Positions 34,900 to 46,973 of a DNA stretch of 64,000 bases are shown here, piece after piece (position 1 is the stretch's first letter; every line of letters begins with the position of its first letter). The notes beneath the pieces were generated by a model that saw nothing but the letters and a program-made list of their open reading frames with translations, searched no databases and had not been told where the DNA came from. Position numbers and translations under genes: made by a program. Source of the DNA: Amblyomma americanum. Taxonomy: Eukaryota > Arthropoda > Arachnida > Ixodida > Ixodidae. Location: the NCBI RefSeq assembly GCF_052857255.1, contig NC_135500.1, positions 101,145,394-101,209,393 of the forward strand, given 5' to 3'.

Positions 34900-35972
34900 A
34901 GGTTGCCGTCTTCAGTTGTCCCGGCATGGACTACGGGACTGCCGGATGGACGGCTGGTGATCTGGGGAAGGGAACCGACGGAGCGACTGCAACCTGGACG
35001 GGCGCTGTGGCGAAGGCGCCGGGGGGACGCTGGCCGACAGGTACTGCTTGATGTCACGGGGTCCTTCACCATTGCATGGCCGGGGCAGCTTCTGGCGCAG
35101 GGACCGGATTTTCGATGTGCGCCACGCGTGTGCTTTGCTGAGGGTTGGTCGTGCGTCGGAGAGGGCAGGTGAAGTCGAAAAGCGTTGATGCGGTGTAGGA
35201 GCAGGGAAGTAAAATGCCGGTGGTGCTGGCGCAGACCTGCGCAACGCTCCACTGTACGTCATGGCATATGGCTCAGGCAGCGGCTGGGGACAGTTTTTTG
35301 GCTGCACCGCTCGACGGACTTCGTCGAGAATGACATTCGAGATGGCTCCGACACCCGGGTGTTGCTCGACAGGGCAAAGCTTCTGTAGCTCCTCGCACAC
35401 AATGCTCCTGACAAGTTCACAGAGGGCCTCACCCTCGGTTCCAAGCATTGGCATGTTGGCGTCCATAGCGGTTATATTCGCCGGACGGCCGTATTGCACG
35501 AACCTCTGCTGCAAGGCACGCTCCATGCTCGCCGCCTCCCGAGCAAAGTCAACCACTGTGCTAAGACCGTCGCCCAGAAGTCATACGAGAAGCTTCTCTT
35601 TGATTCCTCGCATAAGATGACGTACCTTCTTCGTTTCTGACATGGTAGGATCCGCGCGGTTGAAGCACCGCGTCATGTGTTCTACGAACATGGCGACGTT
35701 CTCATTTGGCCCCTGCGCTCGGGACTGCAGGGCGACTTCAGCTCGCTCCTTCCGTTCGTTGCTGCCGAAGGTGTTGAGCAACTGTCGCCGGAAATCTTGC
35801 CAGGTGGGGATAGCGGACTCTTGGATTTCAAACCACGTCTTGGCGGAGTTTTCCAGAGAAAATAGTCTATGCATGATTTCAAGACCATTGTGTCAGTTGT
35901 CTGAACGGCAAGGCAGCGATATGATGTTGCCGATTTTACTGGAAGCTTGTTTAGTGTGTATGTGGGACACAC
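34900..35972 (-). pseudogene. Gypsy C gag, N-terminally truncated
   Basis: Two consecutive frames encode ENSAKTWFEIQESAIPTWQD, MFVEHMTRCFNRADPTM and LMRGIKEKLL, then VDFAREAASMERALQQRF and a proline-rich tail (PAPPAFYFPAPTPHQRF). These match the capsid-type gag of the inverted-repeat gypsy (FALQDSAKTWFE, FIEDMTRMFNRAD, LMRGVKEQLF). The frame changes at about 35,580. I do not see an intact CCHC zinc knuckle; the segment that should hold it is shortened to SLRQKLPRPCNGEG. Gag would form the virus-like particle in the cytoplasm. Confidence 0.8.
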
Positions 35973-35979
35973 AGTATTG

Positions 35980-38900
35980 AGACGGTAAATGCGTGTCGAT
36001 TAAACTTTGTAACGGTAATTCTCATCTGCCTCGTGCGGGATCAGTTCAACACAATATTGACGTCGGCGTGTAGACAGACTCGATGAGGTTAATGTCACTG
36101 GTTATTTTGTGGTGGAATACACAGTCATCACCGCAAAGCATATTTATAAGGAAACTACATTGACTAAGCCGTTTTATATATTTCGATCGAGAGAGGGTCC
36201 AGAACTGACCATTGTGGCACTTAATATAGCATGGTTTCTGGGGGTGGGGAGGGGGTGGAATGAGTGCCGTTATGAACCAGAAATTCAGAAGAGGTAGAAA
36301 GAAACGCGTGAATCAAGCAAATAAAGTTGGCTCCGTGTTTAGAGACTATATTTTATGCATAATAAAAGAGTGGTTTACTCTGTCGAATACATTATAGGAG
36401 TCGAGAAGGACGCAATAAATCAGCAAACCGAATCTGGAAGCACTGGGCTATTTCCGAAGTAATGAAAAAATGTGTTAAAAAGTCTGATTTCTTAAAACCG
36501 TGTTGAAACGAGCAAGAACACTTCATAATATCTAGAACGCTGACAGCAGTTTATCTGATATGATTCAATATTTTCTTTGCTGCTCATGTAACTCAAATGG
36601 GCAGGTAATGGAATAAATTATGCTCTTCACCAGATTTATAGCTTGCAAATGTCCTCTCTTCCAGTCTTTGGCTACTTATGCAAAATTGTGACTGGTGAGA
36701 AAATCAGCTGAAACTTCATGGAGCAGTGCTCACCAGTGCTTTTTAAATATATTTTATTCATTCGATATAGTCCATAGGAAGCACTAGGGTTTAGTTAAGC
36801 AACGAAAGATTTCATGCAACCAGAAAGTAACAAATCGAAGTTAACTTCATATTTTTTGGACTTGTGTGTAAGTAAGCTGATCGCTTGGTGAAGACCTTGA
36901 AATCGATATAATGAAAGAGTTATTTAGTATTGATGTGCGTTTCATGAATTCCAACTTTCATAGTGAATAAAAGTTTTGGCGCAACTGTGGCAAAAAGGTG
37001 AGGGCGTAGTTGTCATCCTACACGTAGCCGTCATTGTCACAATACAGCCTAGCCTGCATAATAATGCTGGCCCATTGCTGACACCGGCTTATCCGCGAAG
37101 GACATGCTTTCATAACCTATACCCAACTGGGCACGTCGTTAGCCAGCACGCCAAAGCGGTCGTCCTACGCAAGCATATGCATCAACTTTGATGACAACGC
37201 ACTTATGAAGCAGAAAATGAGCGAGATAATTCGTGACTTGCAACACACGTGTTGCTGCCGCTGAATCGGAATTAGATGCAGAAATAATCGCCACTTTTGG
37301 ACTTTTGAGAGGTAGGAATCACAGCGATGCCGTAAGATGTGTGGTCCACTCGCAGGGCAAGTGATTCTTGGTACTCTCCAAAGTCGCCGATTTCCACGTA
37401 ATGCGGCTGTCCATAGAAGTTTATGTTGAAACGAAACATAGGAAGGGAAAGAACACAGAGCTGATGCGTGAGGAACACCAGGACCTTTAAGGTCAGAGCG
37501 CTAAGAACTTACAGCTGTATCTTTCGCCATGCACTCCCTCATTGCAATAATAGCGCGCACGGAAATCTAGTTTACCCGGGACTCTTTTTCTTTTCTAAGC
37601 TAATCACCGCGAGTACTTATTTGGCTGGAAGGGGGACATTACCTTTCTACAATGGTCTGCAGTGCGCCATGCAATACGGTGTTGCTGCAGCGCTTATTGA
37701 GCTTTTGCGTAACCCACTGCATGCCTAAAACTATAGTCATCTTATCAAGCAGGACCGAGGGATATCTCAGAGTCTTCGGAATACGACCGTTGAAAACAAG
37801 GTCGTGCAGTAGAAGGCTCACCCTGCTGGACGCATGAGCCGACAGCAAAATACAACATTGCTCAAGTGTGCCGAGCCTCTCTTCACCGAAGTGCGCTTCA
37901 TGGTAGAGATTATTACGGGTCTCTTCAATTAGCGATTTTCACGAAATCATCGTGACAATGGGGCGGTCCCAATATATAGTTATTTTAAGATCTTTTTTGA
38001 ATAATGACGTCATTTGATCCGCTGTAGAGGTGGTTCGTCGGCACATTGATGCGTTTTTGCCAAGGTTGAGCAGTAAAAACAAATTTTCGAAGAGGTGTAG
38101 ACGTTTGCAACGTAACGGGACAGGAGAACTGCTGAGCGCGATTGCGTGAGGCGCCTCGCGGCAGCAGCGCAGAGAGCGTTGAAGAAAATGGCGTTTTATC
38201 GATGCAGTGAAAGGCCTTCAAGCATTTAGGGTATTTGAATATTTGAGGAAGTTACTGTCACTTAAATTGTTTTCCGGAATTCTGATTCTTCTCTAATAAT
38301 CAGATTCATTAGCGATGAAACACTTAGGTGTGTCTTCATTTTTCTCAGCGCCGTTTTAGTTGACAAGCTAGCTATGACCTAATACAAGGACAAGGTTGCA
38401 GTTCAATTAGACCCAAGGTAAATTTTCGAACCCGATATGGAAGACAGCTGACTGAACATAGCAACAACTCAAGCCTGGCCAAATACTGTACTTTTACATC
38501 GTACATCTCCAGATAAGTGAGCTCTGGGTCAGGCCTTCACATCGGCAGTCAACTTGTGTACAAATATCTCGGCTACAAGAGACGGAGTTCACATGGCATT
38601 TCTCCAGTCCCTTGCACGACGGAATAGTTCTGGTGAACACTTATTATTATATTTTCAAGTTAGGAGCGCCTTGGCTGTAAACGCGTTCTTTCATCGACCA
38701 CGAAGTTTCTTAATGCGATTTTCATTGAGAAGGCTGCAATGCAATCTATTGGAGATATAAACGTTTGTTCTGTATGGGACGTATTGTGTGCAGGTGCACC
38801 TCTGCACGCTGAAAAATCTCATCTGTAGGAAATTATCCCAATGCCTCACACTACAACCTCCTGATTTCCTCGAAGGGATATTTGCGGTGAGAACAACACG

Positions 38901-40015
38901 CATAAATTTGTAGTATTAGACCTATCTTGGCTCGTCACCTAAAGTAGAGAAAGATTTTTATTCGGTAAACATGCATTGCAGCAGCAGGTGCCAGAATATG
39001 CATCAAATTTCATTTATTATCAGCTGGCAGTGCGTTAGAAGAGTCTGATCACCGAAATATGCGCCTCATTATGTTGGCATTTTTCTGCCTTTGGCGGGTA
39101 AAATCAATTGTAATGGAAGCTTAATGAAAGCAACTTTCTTTTCAGCCAGGAAGTCAAGTTTTAAACGCGTGATTTTTCGGTCTAGAAGGATTTGCACAAA
39201 TACGAGAAGCTTGTTGGTAATAAAGGTTGCTTTGCCAAAAGCGCTAACGGGCACATTTCAATAGTGCTTAGGACTGTGCTTCGCTGGTGTGATTATGTTT
39301 TCGCTCAAAGGAACACACGTATGACGATGAGCAGCTTTTGCATTAAACGAGTGGTTAATGCAACGCTTCAGATGAGTTTAGAGAATAATATATTTTTTTT
39401 CGCCCCCATCTCAGTCTCCCACACTCACTCTCGTTAACTCTGTTCCTTATATGGGCGGAAGGCAGGAAAGAAAGGAACAAGAAGAATTTTATTATAGTAA
39501 CATGCTCTTCATTGCATGCCTTCCTATCATTGAATACTAACAATTAGTCTGAAAGGCGTGGTCACTACGAAAACACACCGTAGAGAAAACTAACAAGGTG
39601 CCGACCTCTATCTATATTTGTGGTCGCATAAAGTTAATGCTAGGTGTGGGGTCAAATAAGCAGCAATGAGCCTAGGAACTAGAGCAGAAATGAGAGAAAA
39701 ACTGTAACTGCCGTGTTGTCTGTAGGATTTGCATTTACGCTGATAATTTAGTAGAGCGCGCGCTATCCGCTTTACGCATACCTGTCTTACTATTTTCATT
39801 TTAGTGTTATTTCGCCGATGATGACGTTGATGATGATGATGATGGCGGTGAACTTTTATTTCACAAAAGTATCCGTGGCCAACGAGTGGTGGGTTCAAAG
39901 ATAATCCGAGCACCAGGCCAGGGGCAAGCTTGTATCCATTACATCACCGGAGGTATACCCGGTGGCATAGAACCCCGAACGTCTGGCAAGCGAGGTGGAT
40001 GCTCACATCTCTAGT
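35980..40015. other. Intergenic, about 4 kb, nothing assignable
   Basis: AT-rich with short open frames and no domain. A small GAT-rich run lies at 39,818-39,846. No repeat shared with the rest of the window was noticed. Confidence 0.4.
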
Positions 40016-40271
40016 GCACAGCTGCGGTTTTAATGTTGTTTCGAAATAAATACTGGCATATCATGTTTTCAGCCAAATTGCAAAACGATTCCTTTTCCTA
40101 AAATTACATCTTTTCCTTCAATTTCTTGCGGAACTGCAGCTTGGGCACAGCTGCGGTTTTAATGTTGTTTCGAAAGAAATACTGGCATTTCATGTTCTCA
40201 GCCAAATTCCAAAACGATTCCTTTGCCTAGTGTTACATCTTTTCCTTCAATTGCTTGCAGAACTGCAGCTT
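40016..40271. repeat. Tandem duplication, 129 bp x 2
   Basis: GCACAGCTGCGGTTTTAATG starts at 40,016 and again at 40,145. Both copies run through TTCGAAA(T/G)AAATACTGGCAT and end GAACTGCAGCTT (about 40,140 and 40,271). The copies differ at several positions, so this is a true older duplication. Function unknown. Confidence 0.9.
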
Positions 40272-41889
40272 CAGTTCAAGTCGACATGTTAGTCGATAAG
40301 CTTTCACCCCGGAAGTATCTAATACCAAGACACATCCAATGCATACATTTTCTACAGGACTACTGCAACTATAGTTTTCAAAATGCAGCAGTAACAGAGA
40401 AATGGAACGCTCTCAATTGTCATTGACCACCATCTGTTCGGTGGTTGTTATCCAGAATTAGAAGGCTCTCCTCTGCCCCCCATATATTTAGATGACGTTT
40501 CACTTCTAAGCAAGAAATAAGTGGCTGTAAACATTACTGTAAATTATCGCACGATGTTAATATACAGCCTATTTTTTCTCTGATATAAGGCTACGCGGTG
40601 TGCGTAAGCGAATCTCTGTATACAGAATGGTCGCTCTGCCCATCGGGCGTTCGAGTAGCTTGAGTGTGGTTACAATTGTCGCATCACACCTCGACAAGGC
40701 TTGAGACGTTTGCTTCGTTCTAAACTACCCCCTTGTGCCCTAAGAGCTCTATTAGAACTTAACTGCATCCAGACTTGAGAGTTCGGAGGAAGTAATTCAT
40801 TCTTCGCATTTTATGGTGTGCACTTGTCGACCGGATTATCAGATTTTTGTGTATGTGTGAGGTCGAGGTTTCTCAAAACGAAAGTTTTTGCCCTGGAAGG
40901 AAATGGGCTTTCCATATGATTGTTTCCATCTGAGGGGCGTAGCCGATTGTTCTCAGTTACTGCCCAAACACTACTCATAATCACGTTTACTTCTGTGAAA
41001 GCACCGCGTCATGCTCACTCCTCCGTCTCGTCGCGGAATCGAAGACAACACAATGACTCAGAGACAGCTTTCTTGCTCTGTCCACATCTCCAGGTAGGCC
41101 TACAAGTACTGAACTAACAAGTTCACGCACTTGAAGTTAAGGGCCATAGTTGTAGACAAAGCAGTTAGTGGCACTTGTGAAAGTTTTTATTTTCGCGAAG
41201 ACCTAGTGGGCAGTTGAGAAATGCTTCTCTCCTGTTATGGTAAAATTTTTTTATGTAAAAAAGTGTCGATGACGCTACTGGCATAAATGACAGCGGCGTG
41301 CGCATCGTATGATATGGGGTAGACAGTAGTCTTGGCTGCTCATATGATGAAATCTATAGCATTGATCTCTGCAACATTGAGGCGGTCGCCTTCCTTTAGA
41401 TCATTAGATTTTATTTCGAATGAAATCCAATTGCTTACTTTGTAGACAGCTGACGATGTGATGTTTGCAGTGGCTACTGAAAATGACCAACTTTTGGAGA
41501 TATTTTGTTGTGTCCTCTTGGCATTTTTTCTACGGCGCGGCCACACACCTGTTGGACTAGGTGGAGGACATTCTTGCCTTCTTAAATAGTAGTCATCTCG
41601 GAAGCATAATGGACTAGTTTTTTCAACAAAACGTTGTGGCCCTGAGATTTAGGGACGACTCAACTTACCTTAAGCTTATCCGTTCTTCCCTATTCCTCTG
41701 AAGTCTCAACATGATGAAGAGCGCTGATCGTTTTCCCCGTGTTCTAATCTGCTGTTCTGTTCTATAGTGAGGAAGTTGCACCGGTGGGCTAGAGACAGAC
41801 GAATACGAGAGGTGTGAATTTTCGGCAGACTACGAGCTAGACAAGCAACAACAACTATCAACGACTAGATTCTTTACCGATCCCTCAGG
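40272..41889. other. Intergenic, nothing assignable
   Basis: No gene, repeat or RNA signal recognised. Confidence 0.4.
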
Positions 41890-44800
41890 GAGGGTATGTT
41901 CCATCTGAAAGGCTCCCTTTACCAACAACAACGGCTACCAACTGCCAAACCAGTAAAAGACTGCTCCGTTTCTGACGACTGCCAGTGAATTAACTCCCAC
42001 CGCAAACTTGTCGGACGTGGCAGGTATGAGATGATACTCAAATCCCGGAGTTCCTCAGCCGCCGTCTCCCCACCTCGGGGGCCGACTCTGGCTGCTCCAG
42101 CTCCGGCCCCGCGTAAACGGGTCATTCTGTTGCTTCCTTCGGAATGCATCACCACCGAGACTCGCCATTCTTCAGAGGCACCTTCAATCAAGACGTTCAG
42201 GAGCGGCTTCCGTGCTTTCATCGATTAAGCATGCACATTATTAGGTATGACAACCCAAAGCTAAACAACGCCGACATTTACGTAAGGAAAGGCGTCGAAC
42301 TCTGGTTCGCTAATTACAAGGCCGAGAGCACGAATTGTACAACCTTCAAAGCCCGCTTTACGGATGTCTTTGGGCGCCCTGCAGCCCGCAAGCAGGCGCC
42401 GAACATCGTTTGCGCGGCATGGAGCAGCCTATACAGAAGGGAATATTTCGCTTCTATATGGAGGATGTTTTACACTTGTTTCATCACGTCCACTCCTCGA
42501 CGAATGAAACCGACAAGCTTCGGCACATGTTGAAAGTCATTCATGAAGGCGCTTTCCACATGTTATGGGGACAAAGATCCCCGCACCGCTGCTTTTGCCG
42601 TCACCCTATGCCTAAGTAACGACGAGCGTAACGACCGAGTAAAGACGCGTAATCACTCGGCAAGCCGATGAAATGGTCGGAGCTTTTTCTGATACCACTG
42701 ACGGCTCCGCGTTCCTCTGTGAGGTAGCATTCAGGAATATACCTCGCTGGTGGAGTATACCTCCCCATATTATTCAGAATCATGTCGCCGAGGTGTTTCC
42801 ACCTGCGCGCCGTCCTACACTCTACGACGCGCCGCTCACGGCTCTTATCTATGCCGATGCTCTCTAGTCTCCGCGAGCCGCGCTATCTGCTCCTATATCT
42901 TAAGCTGAAGCCGTGCCTTGGCCACTGCCACCCGCCCTTTTGCCTTGCTACGACTCGCTCCTGCGGGCATTTCCCTCTCAAGGCCGCTTGCTTCCCCGGC
43001 GAACACTTTGCGGACCTCTGACGAGCGGCTCATTTCGTTCACATATGGCCGCTTTGGCTAAGTTGCACGTCTGTACCACTTTCGCAGGCGCCTTTAGGTC
43101 GGTGACCAGAGCCCGGCTTCCTATGCTCAGGCATCGTCCCCTCCCCGCGCGCTGCATCACCACTCGTCGCATTTTTGCCGCCACATTTCGCCTGCGCACC
43201 GTTCAACGTCTCCGTGTCATCGCTCGCCGATGCAGTGCCAGTCTACCACACCACCGCCGGAAAACCGCTAGACGCAGTTGCGCGGACAAAACTGCGCTTT
43301 CGTCGCCCTCCGACATTCCCGCCTCGTTCACTCGAAATTCAATCGAACTTTCCATTGAAAACATCCATACCCTTGCGCTTGTAGATACTGGAGCTGCCGT
43401 GTCTGTCATTGATTCTAGACTACCGTTTGCTTCGAAAAGTTGTCCTGGCGCTTTCTGGCGTTTCGCTGCGCACCGCAGTTGCGCATCACATCGAGCCGCT
43501 TGGTACTTATGCGTCCCAACTCACACCAGTTTTATTGTTACGCGAGCCTACCCTTACGACGTAACTTTAGGGTGAGACCACTTATTTCGTCATCAAGCTT
43601 TAATTCATTGCGCCCGTGCAAAAGTCGAGCTGTCTCTGCTCTGCAACAGCACCGAGTGCTGCTAAAATTCTTCAGGAAGCCAAATGTCCCGTTATGATAT
43701 GCCGATATGCCGCCTTCCGATATGCCGCCTTCATCTTTTGTCATTGTTCCTATAACTCGCAGCTCTCTTCTTGTGCGTACAGACTTCTTTACGCCCTGTT
43801 CTCTTTTGGCCTCGCTTAGGTGCCTTCCTCGAACTAGCCATCCGCAGTGACTCTTTCTGCACTGTGGTGAGTGCGTTGGATAAGGCGAGTCGGCTCGACC
43901 CGCAGTCTCGGGACTTTTCCTGCTTTCTTAATACAGAAGAAGGACAAATCTCTTTTATTCTGTGTGGATTACCGACGCCGCAGTGCATTGACACGAATAG
44001 AAATCTACCCCTTACCGCGCCTAAACGACGCGATTCGCTGTTTACATGACGCCGATTTTTTTCGTTTCTCTCGATTTCCGGTCTCGCTACTGGCAAATTG
44101 CGGTGGCGGAGGGTCATCGAGCCCAAACAGTTTTTTTCACCCTGGAAGGACTCTGACTTTAGCGCCATTTCTTTCGGTCTGTGTAACGTTCCCACAACTT
44201 TTGAACGCATGATGGGCGCTATTCTTCGTGGTTTGAAGTGGAAGACCTGTTTTTGCTACTTGGGTGACATGATGGTGTTTTCGTCCGACTTCGCTGCCCA
44301 CCTGACTCGCCTTGAGACAATATTGAAGTGCCTTGCTGAAGCCGGTATACAACTCAATCTGATTAAGTACTTGGCCGCCCGACAACTCAACATTTTAAGC
44401 CATTTCTTGCGAAAAGATGGCAGCCTTCCTGCTAAACTGCGAGCTCTCACTGCGTAGCCGAAACCCAATGCAATCACTCGACTACACAGCTTTTATAGCT
44501 TGTGTTTGTACCTACGGCGTTTCGTTCGTATTTCTGCGACCATCAGTGCCCCGTTGACACAACCTCTCTGTGGCCACAATGACCTTTCTGCGTGGTCGCC
44601 GCTTTGCGACACTGCACTTACAAAATTACGCACCCTTCTTACAGCGCCTGCAAAATTACGGCACTTTATCACGTTAGCCTACTGGAATCCACACGGACGG
44701 CAGTGACGCCAGACTTGGCATTGTTCTAGCCCAACGACAACCGGTGCCGACGACTACGTCGTGGCGTGCGCAATTTTTCGAGTTTCAGCAAGGCTGAGAC

Positions 44801-44990
44801 CCATTATTCTGCTGCCGAAAAGGTGTGTTTGGCCATCGTCTGGGCGCTTCAGAAATTTCGGCCATACATGTAGGGCTTTACATACGTCGCGGAGCACTTC
44901 TACCACCCAGTTTGTAAATAGCAACTATGCCACTGTTGCTAAGCGGCGCCCGGACAAGAGGGCCTCCAGATCGAGAAAAACCACGTGATT
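41890..44990 (+). pseudogene. Ty3/gypsy retrotransposon D, heavily decayed
   Basis: Plus-strand traces in normal order. Gag: FFRGTFNQDVQERLPCFHR, then DVLHLFHHVHSSTNETDKLR (42,130-42,560). Protease: IENIHTLALVDTGAAVSVI (43,355-43,415), with DTGA intact. RT: FCVDYRRRSAL near 43,960, FGLCNVPTTFERMMGAILRG and CYLGDMMVF near 44,255-44,280, where the YLDD box reads YLGD so one catalytic Asp is lost. The connection ARQLNILSHFLRKDG lies near 44,380. Weak RNase H traces run to about 44,990. No integrase or LTR is seen. The LRGLKW...FSxDFxxHLxRL wording matches gypsy A, suggesting the same lineage. Confidence 0.75.
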
Positions 44991-45455
44991 TCCTTCACAC
45001 TTTTTCTTGCATGGTTAGGGCCTCTCCTGAGGTTTCCTTCCTCCATGACATATACTGTTCTTTCCTTCCTCCATGTTATACGGTAAATCTAATCATAAGA
45101 CAAACAGACTGCCATCTCACGACGAAAAGGAGAACTGTTGATGTGCTCCTCTAATAACCGCCGTATGGCGCTAGATAAAAAGCTCTCCCATGGTGATCTC
45201 TTTTAGTCCACGCGCAGAGCAAAGGGAGCAGGCACGATAACTCGCCAGCGGTGCAGTCGCCACAACGTGTGACCTTGTGGACGCGAGGTTTATTTGAAGG
45301 GAATTGCATCCTCTACGACTCGAAGTAAATTTGCAACAGGAATATATTCGATGGTGTAATAAAAAAGGTGCTGTCCTCAAGTTCAATTTTAAAGGGTTTG
45401 AACGCGCAATGACTATTGGGATCTTAGCACGTGATGGATATTTTAGAAGTCATAT
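44991..45455. other. Intergenic, nothing assignable
   Basis: Separates gypsy D from the TRIM-like element; contains a duplicated TTTCCTTCCTCCATG word (45,029 and 45,062). Confidence 0.4.
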
Positions 45456-46227
45456 TGTCGCGGACTAGAACACAACAAAGTGGGCAGCGCCGCGGCACGG
45501 AGCGCTCGCTCTATGCCCACCGCTATTAAATTATTCCATCGCCATCTTTCATGTAGTCCTGTCTCCACCAGCTTGCCGTCACGTAACATTTGGTGTGAGG
45601 TGCGGAGTTCTTCCCCATCCTGGTCCTGGAGCTCAAGCACATGCAGTGTGTTCCTGTTCGCACTGCCCGGCTGCGCCCCAGCCCCCCAGATTAGAACCGA
45701 TCGCGCCGTTTAATCCAGCCCCGTGACCCACCCCGACCAGAAGACACCACAACTTGACGACGCCACCTCAACTCGAACCTATGACCCGAAAGAACCGAGA
45801 AGCCGCCAATATATTCGAACACCGCCAATGGCCATGCCATTCGGAGTGTTCATGGGCCTCGGCCGTCGGCTCAAGGTGACCTAGCTATGGCCCGAAAGCT
45901 TCCTGGACCAGCGCTCGTTCTATCATCAGTCTGCCCATCTCTTTCGTCGTGACGGCAAGCCCTGCATCTCTTCGGTGTTCATGTGTTCATCCCTCCTGTC
46001 ACGCCTATCGTCACGTCCTGCGTTTCAACTTCACTGCCATTCTTCTAGTTAGCGCGATCGGGATGATCGCTCGGCAGCCCCGGGTATACAGTGTCACGGA
46101 CTAGAGGACGACAAAGTGGGCACTGGCGCAGCACGGAGCGCTCACGCTATATAGCCCACCGCTATTAAATCATTCCATCGGCGTCTGTAATGTAGTTCTG
46201 TCTCCACCAACTTGCTCTAACGTAACA
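45456..46227 (+). mobile_element. TRIM-like miniature LTR retrotransposon, 772 bp
   Basis: Two direct terminal repeats flank a 503-bp interior: LTR1 45,456-45,588 (TGTCGCGGACTAG...CGTAACA) and LTR2 46,092-46,227 (TGTCACGGACTAG...CGTAACA). Both have TG...CA ends and the shared strings CACGGAGCGCTC, CCCACCGCTATTAAAT and GTCTCCACCA. A primer-binding-like TTTGGTGTGAGGTGCGG starts right after LTR1. The interior encodes no gag or pol domain, only a Pro/Arg-rich chance frame. This is the structure of a TRIM or SMART: non-autonomous, moved by enzymes from another element. I see no clear target-site duplication. Confidence 0.75.
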
Positions 46228-46414
46228 GTATCTTTCGAGCTCTGAGAGAGCCCGTCAACGTGCCAAGCAATGCGAGAACGGCAAGCTGGGCTAGTTGGCG
46301 GTTGTTCATTTCATCAAAATTTTAGTTGAGGACAGCGTTGTAACCTCGTTCTGTCTTCTTTGGTCGTCGTAAGTGCTTCGTTTGCCTGTCAAAATATGCC
46401 AGTGTTCTAGGTAC
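46228..46414. repeat. Dispersed repeat copy 3 (CTAGTTGGT type)
   Basis: GCAAGCTGGGCTAGTTGGCG at about 46,282, then TTGTTCATTTCATC and GGACAGCGTTGTAACCTCG. It resembles copies 1 and 2 and lies just outside the left limit of the visible inverted repeat. Confidence 0.45.
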
Positions 46415-46801
46415 CAAGATGGCCAGCTTTTCTTTTCTACCTTAATCACATAGCATTCCTGGCCGAAAACTACGATGACAACTCCAGATTAGTGTATGAC
46501 GCGGCAGAGTCGTAACGCCATGCCATGAAATCGGAAAACTGCAGCTCAGCTAACCGGTTCTTTGACAGATCATTAACTTGAATAGCTTTCGCCTTGACAT
46601 TGCAAGGCCAGCTGCCATCGCAAGAGTTCCGCAGCCGATTTGGAAAAAAGTTCTCCATATGTTAACATCCTGCGCCCACTAGAAGCGTCTTGTAAAAGGC
46701 TCAAGCGATAATCGCATTCTGTAAGCGTCATACGGCGGAAGTCTTACGGCGGAAGGCCCCGACGCTCTCTTTTGGCATCTTAACTGCCTAAATGTAATGT
46801 T

Positions 46802-46973
46802 TTGATCCCGGCCGCGGCGGTCAAAATTTGATCGAGGCGGAATCCTAGAGGCACGTGTACTGTGCGATGTCAGTGCTCGTTAAGAACCCCAGGCGGTCGA
46901 AATTTCCGGAGACCTTCACTACGGAGACCGTCATGGCCTGAGTCGCTTTGGGACGATAAACTCGCATAAAAAA
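46802..46973 (+). mobile_element. SINE remnant in left arm, 5'-truncated
   Basis: GATCCCGGCCGCGGCGGTCA, GTGTACTGTGCGATGTCAGT and GGTCGAAATTTCCGGAGACC, ending GGGACGATAAACTCGCATAAA. Same SINE family as at 537, but the part carrying the A box is absent. The mirrored copy at 63,445 shows that it was present before the duplication. Confidence 0.8.

Larger units (their letters stand above)
30985..35972 (-). mobile_element. Ty3/gypsy retrotransposon C, nearly complete internal region
   Basis: Minus-strand order: gag, protease, RT, RNase H, integrase, probable 3' LTR. Its gag and protease closely resemble those in the arms of the large inverted repeat (for example ALVDTGADFSVM and AGGHVV), so both belong to one family. 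No 5' LTR is seen; gag starts abruptly at about 35,972. Confidence 0.85.

Noticed and set aside
34903..35388. Plus-strand open frames opposite gypsy C gag
   Set aside because: Shadow frames of GC-rich gag on the other strand, without motifs.
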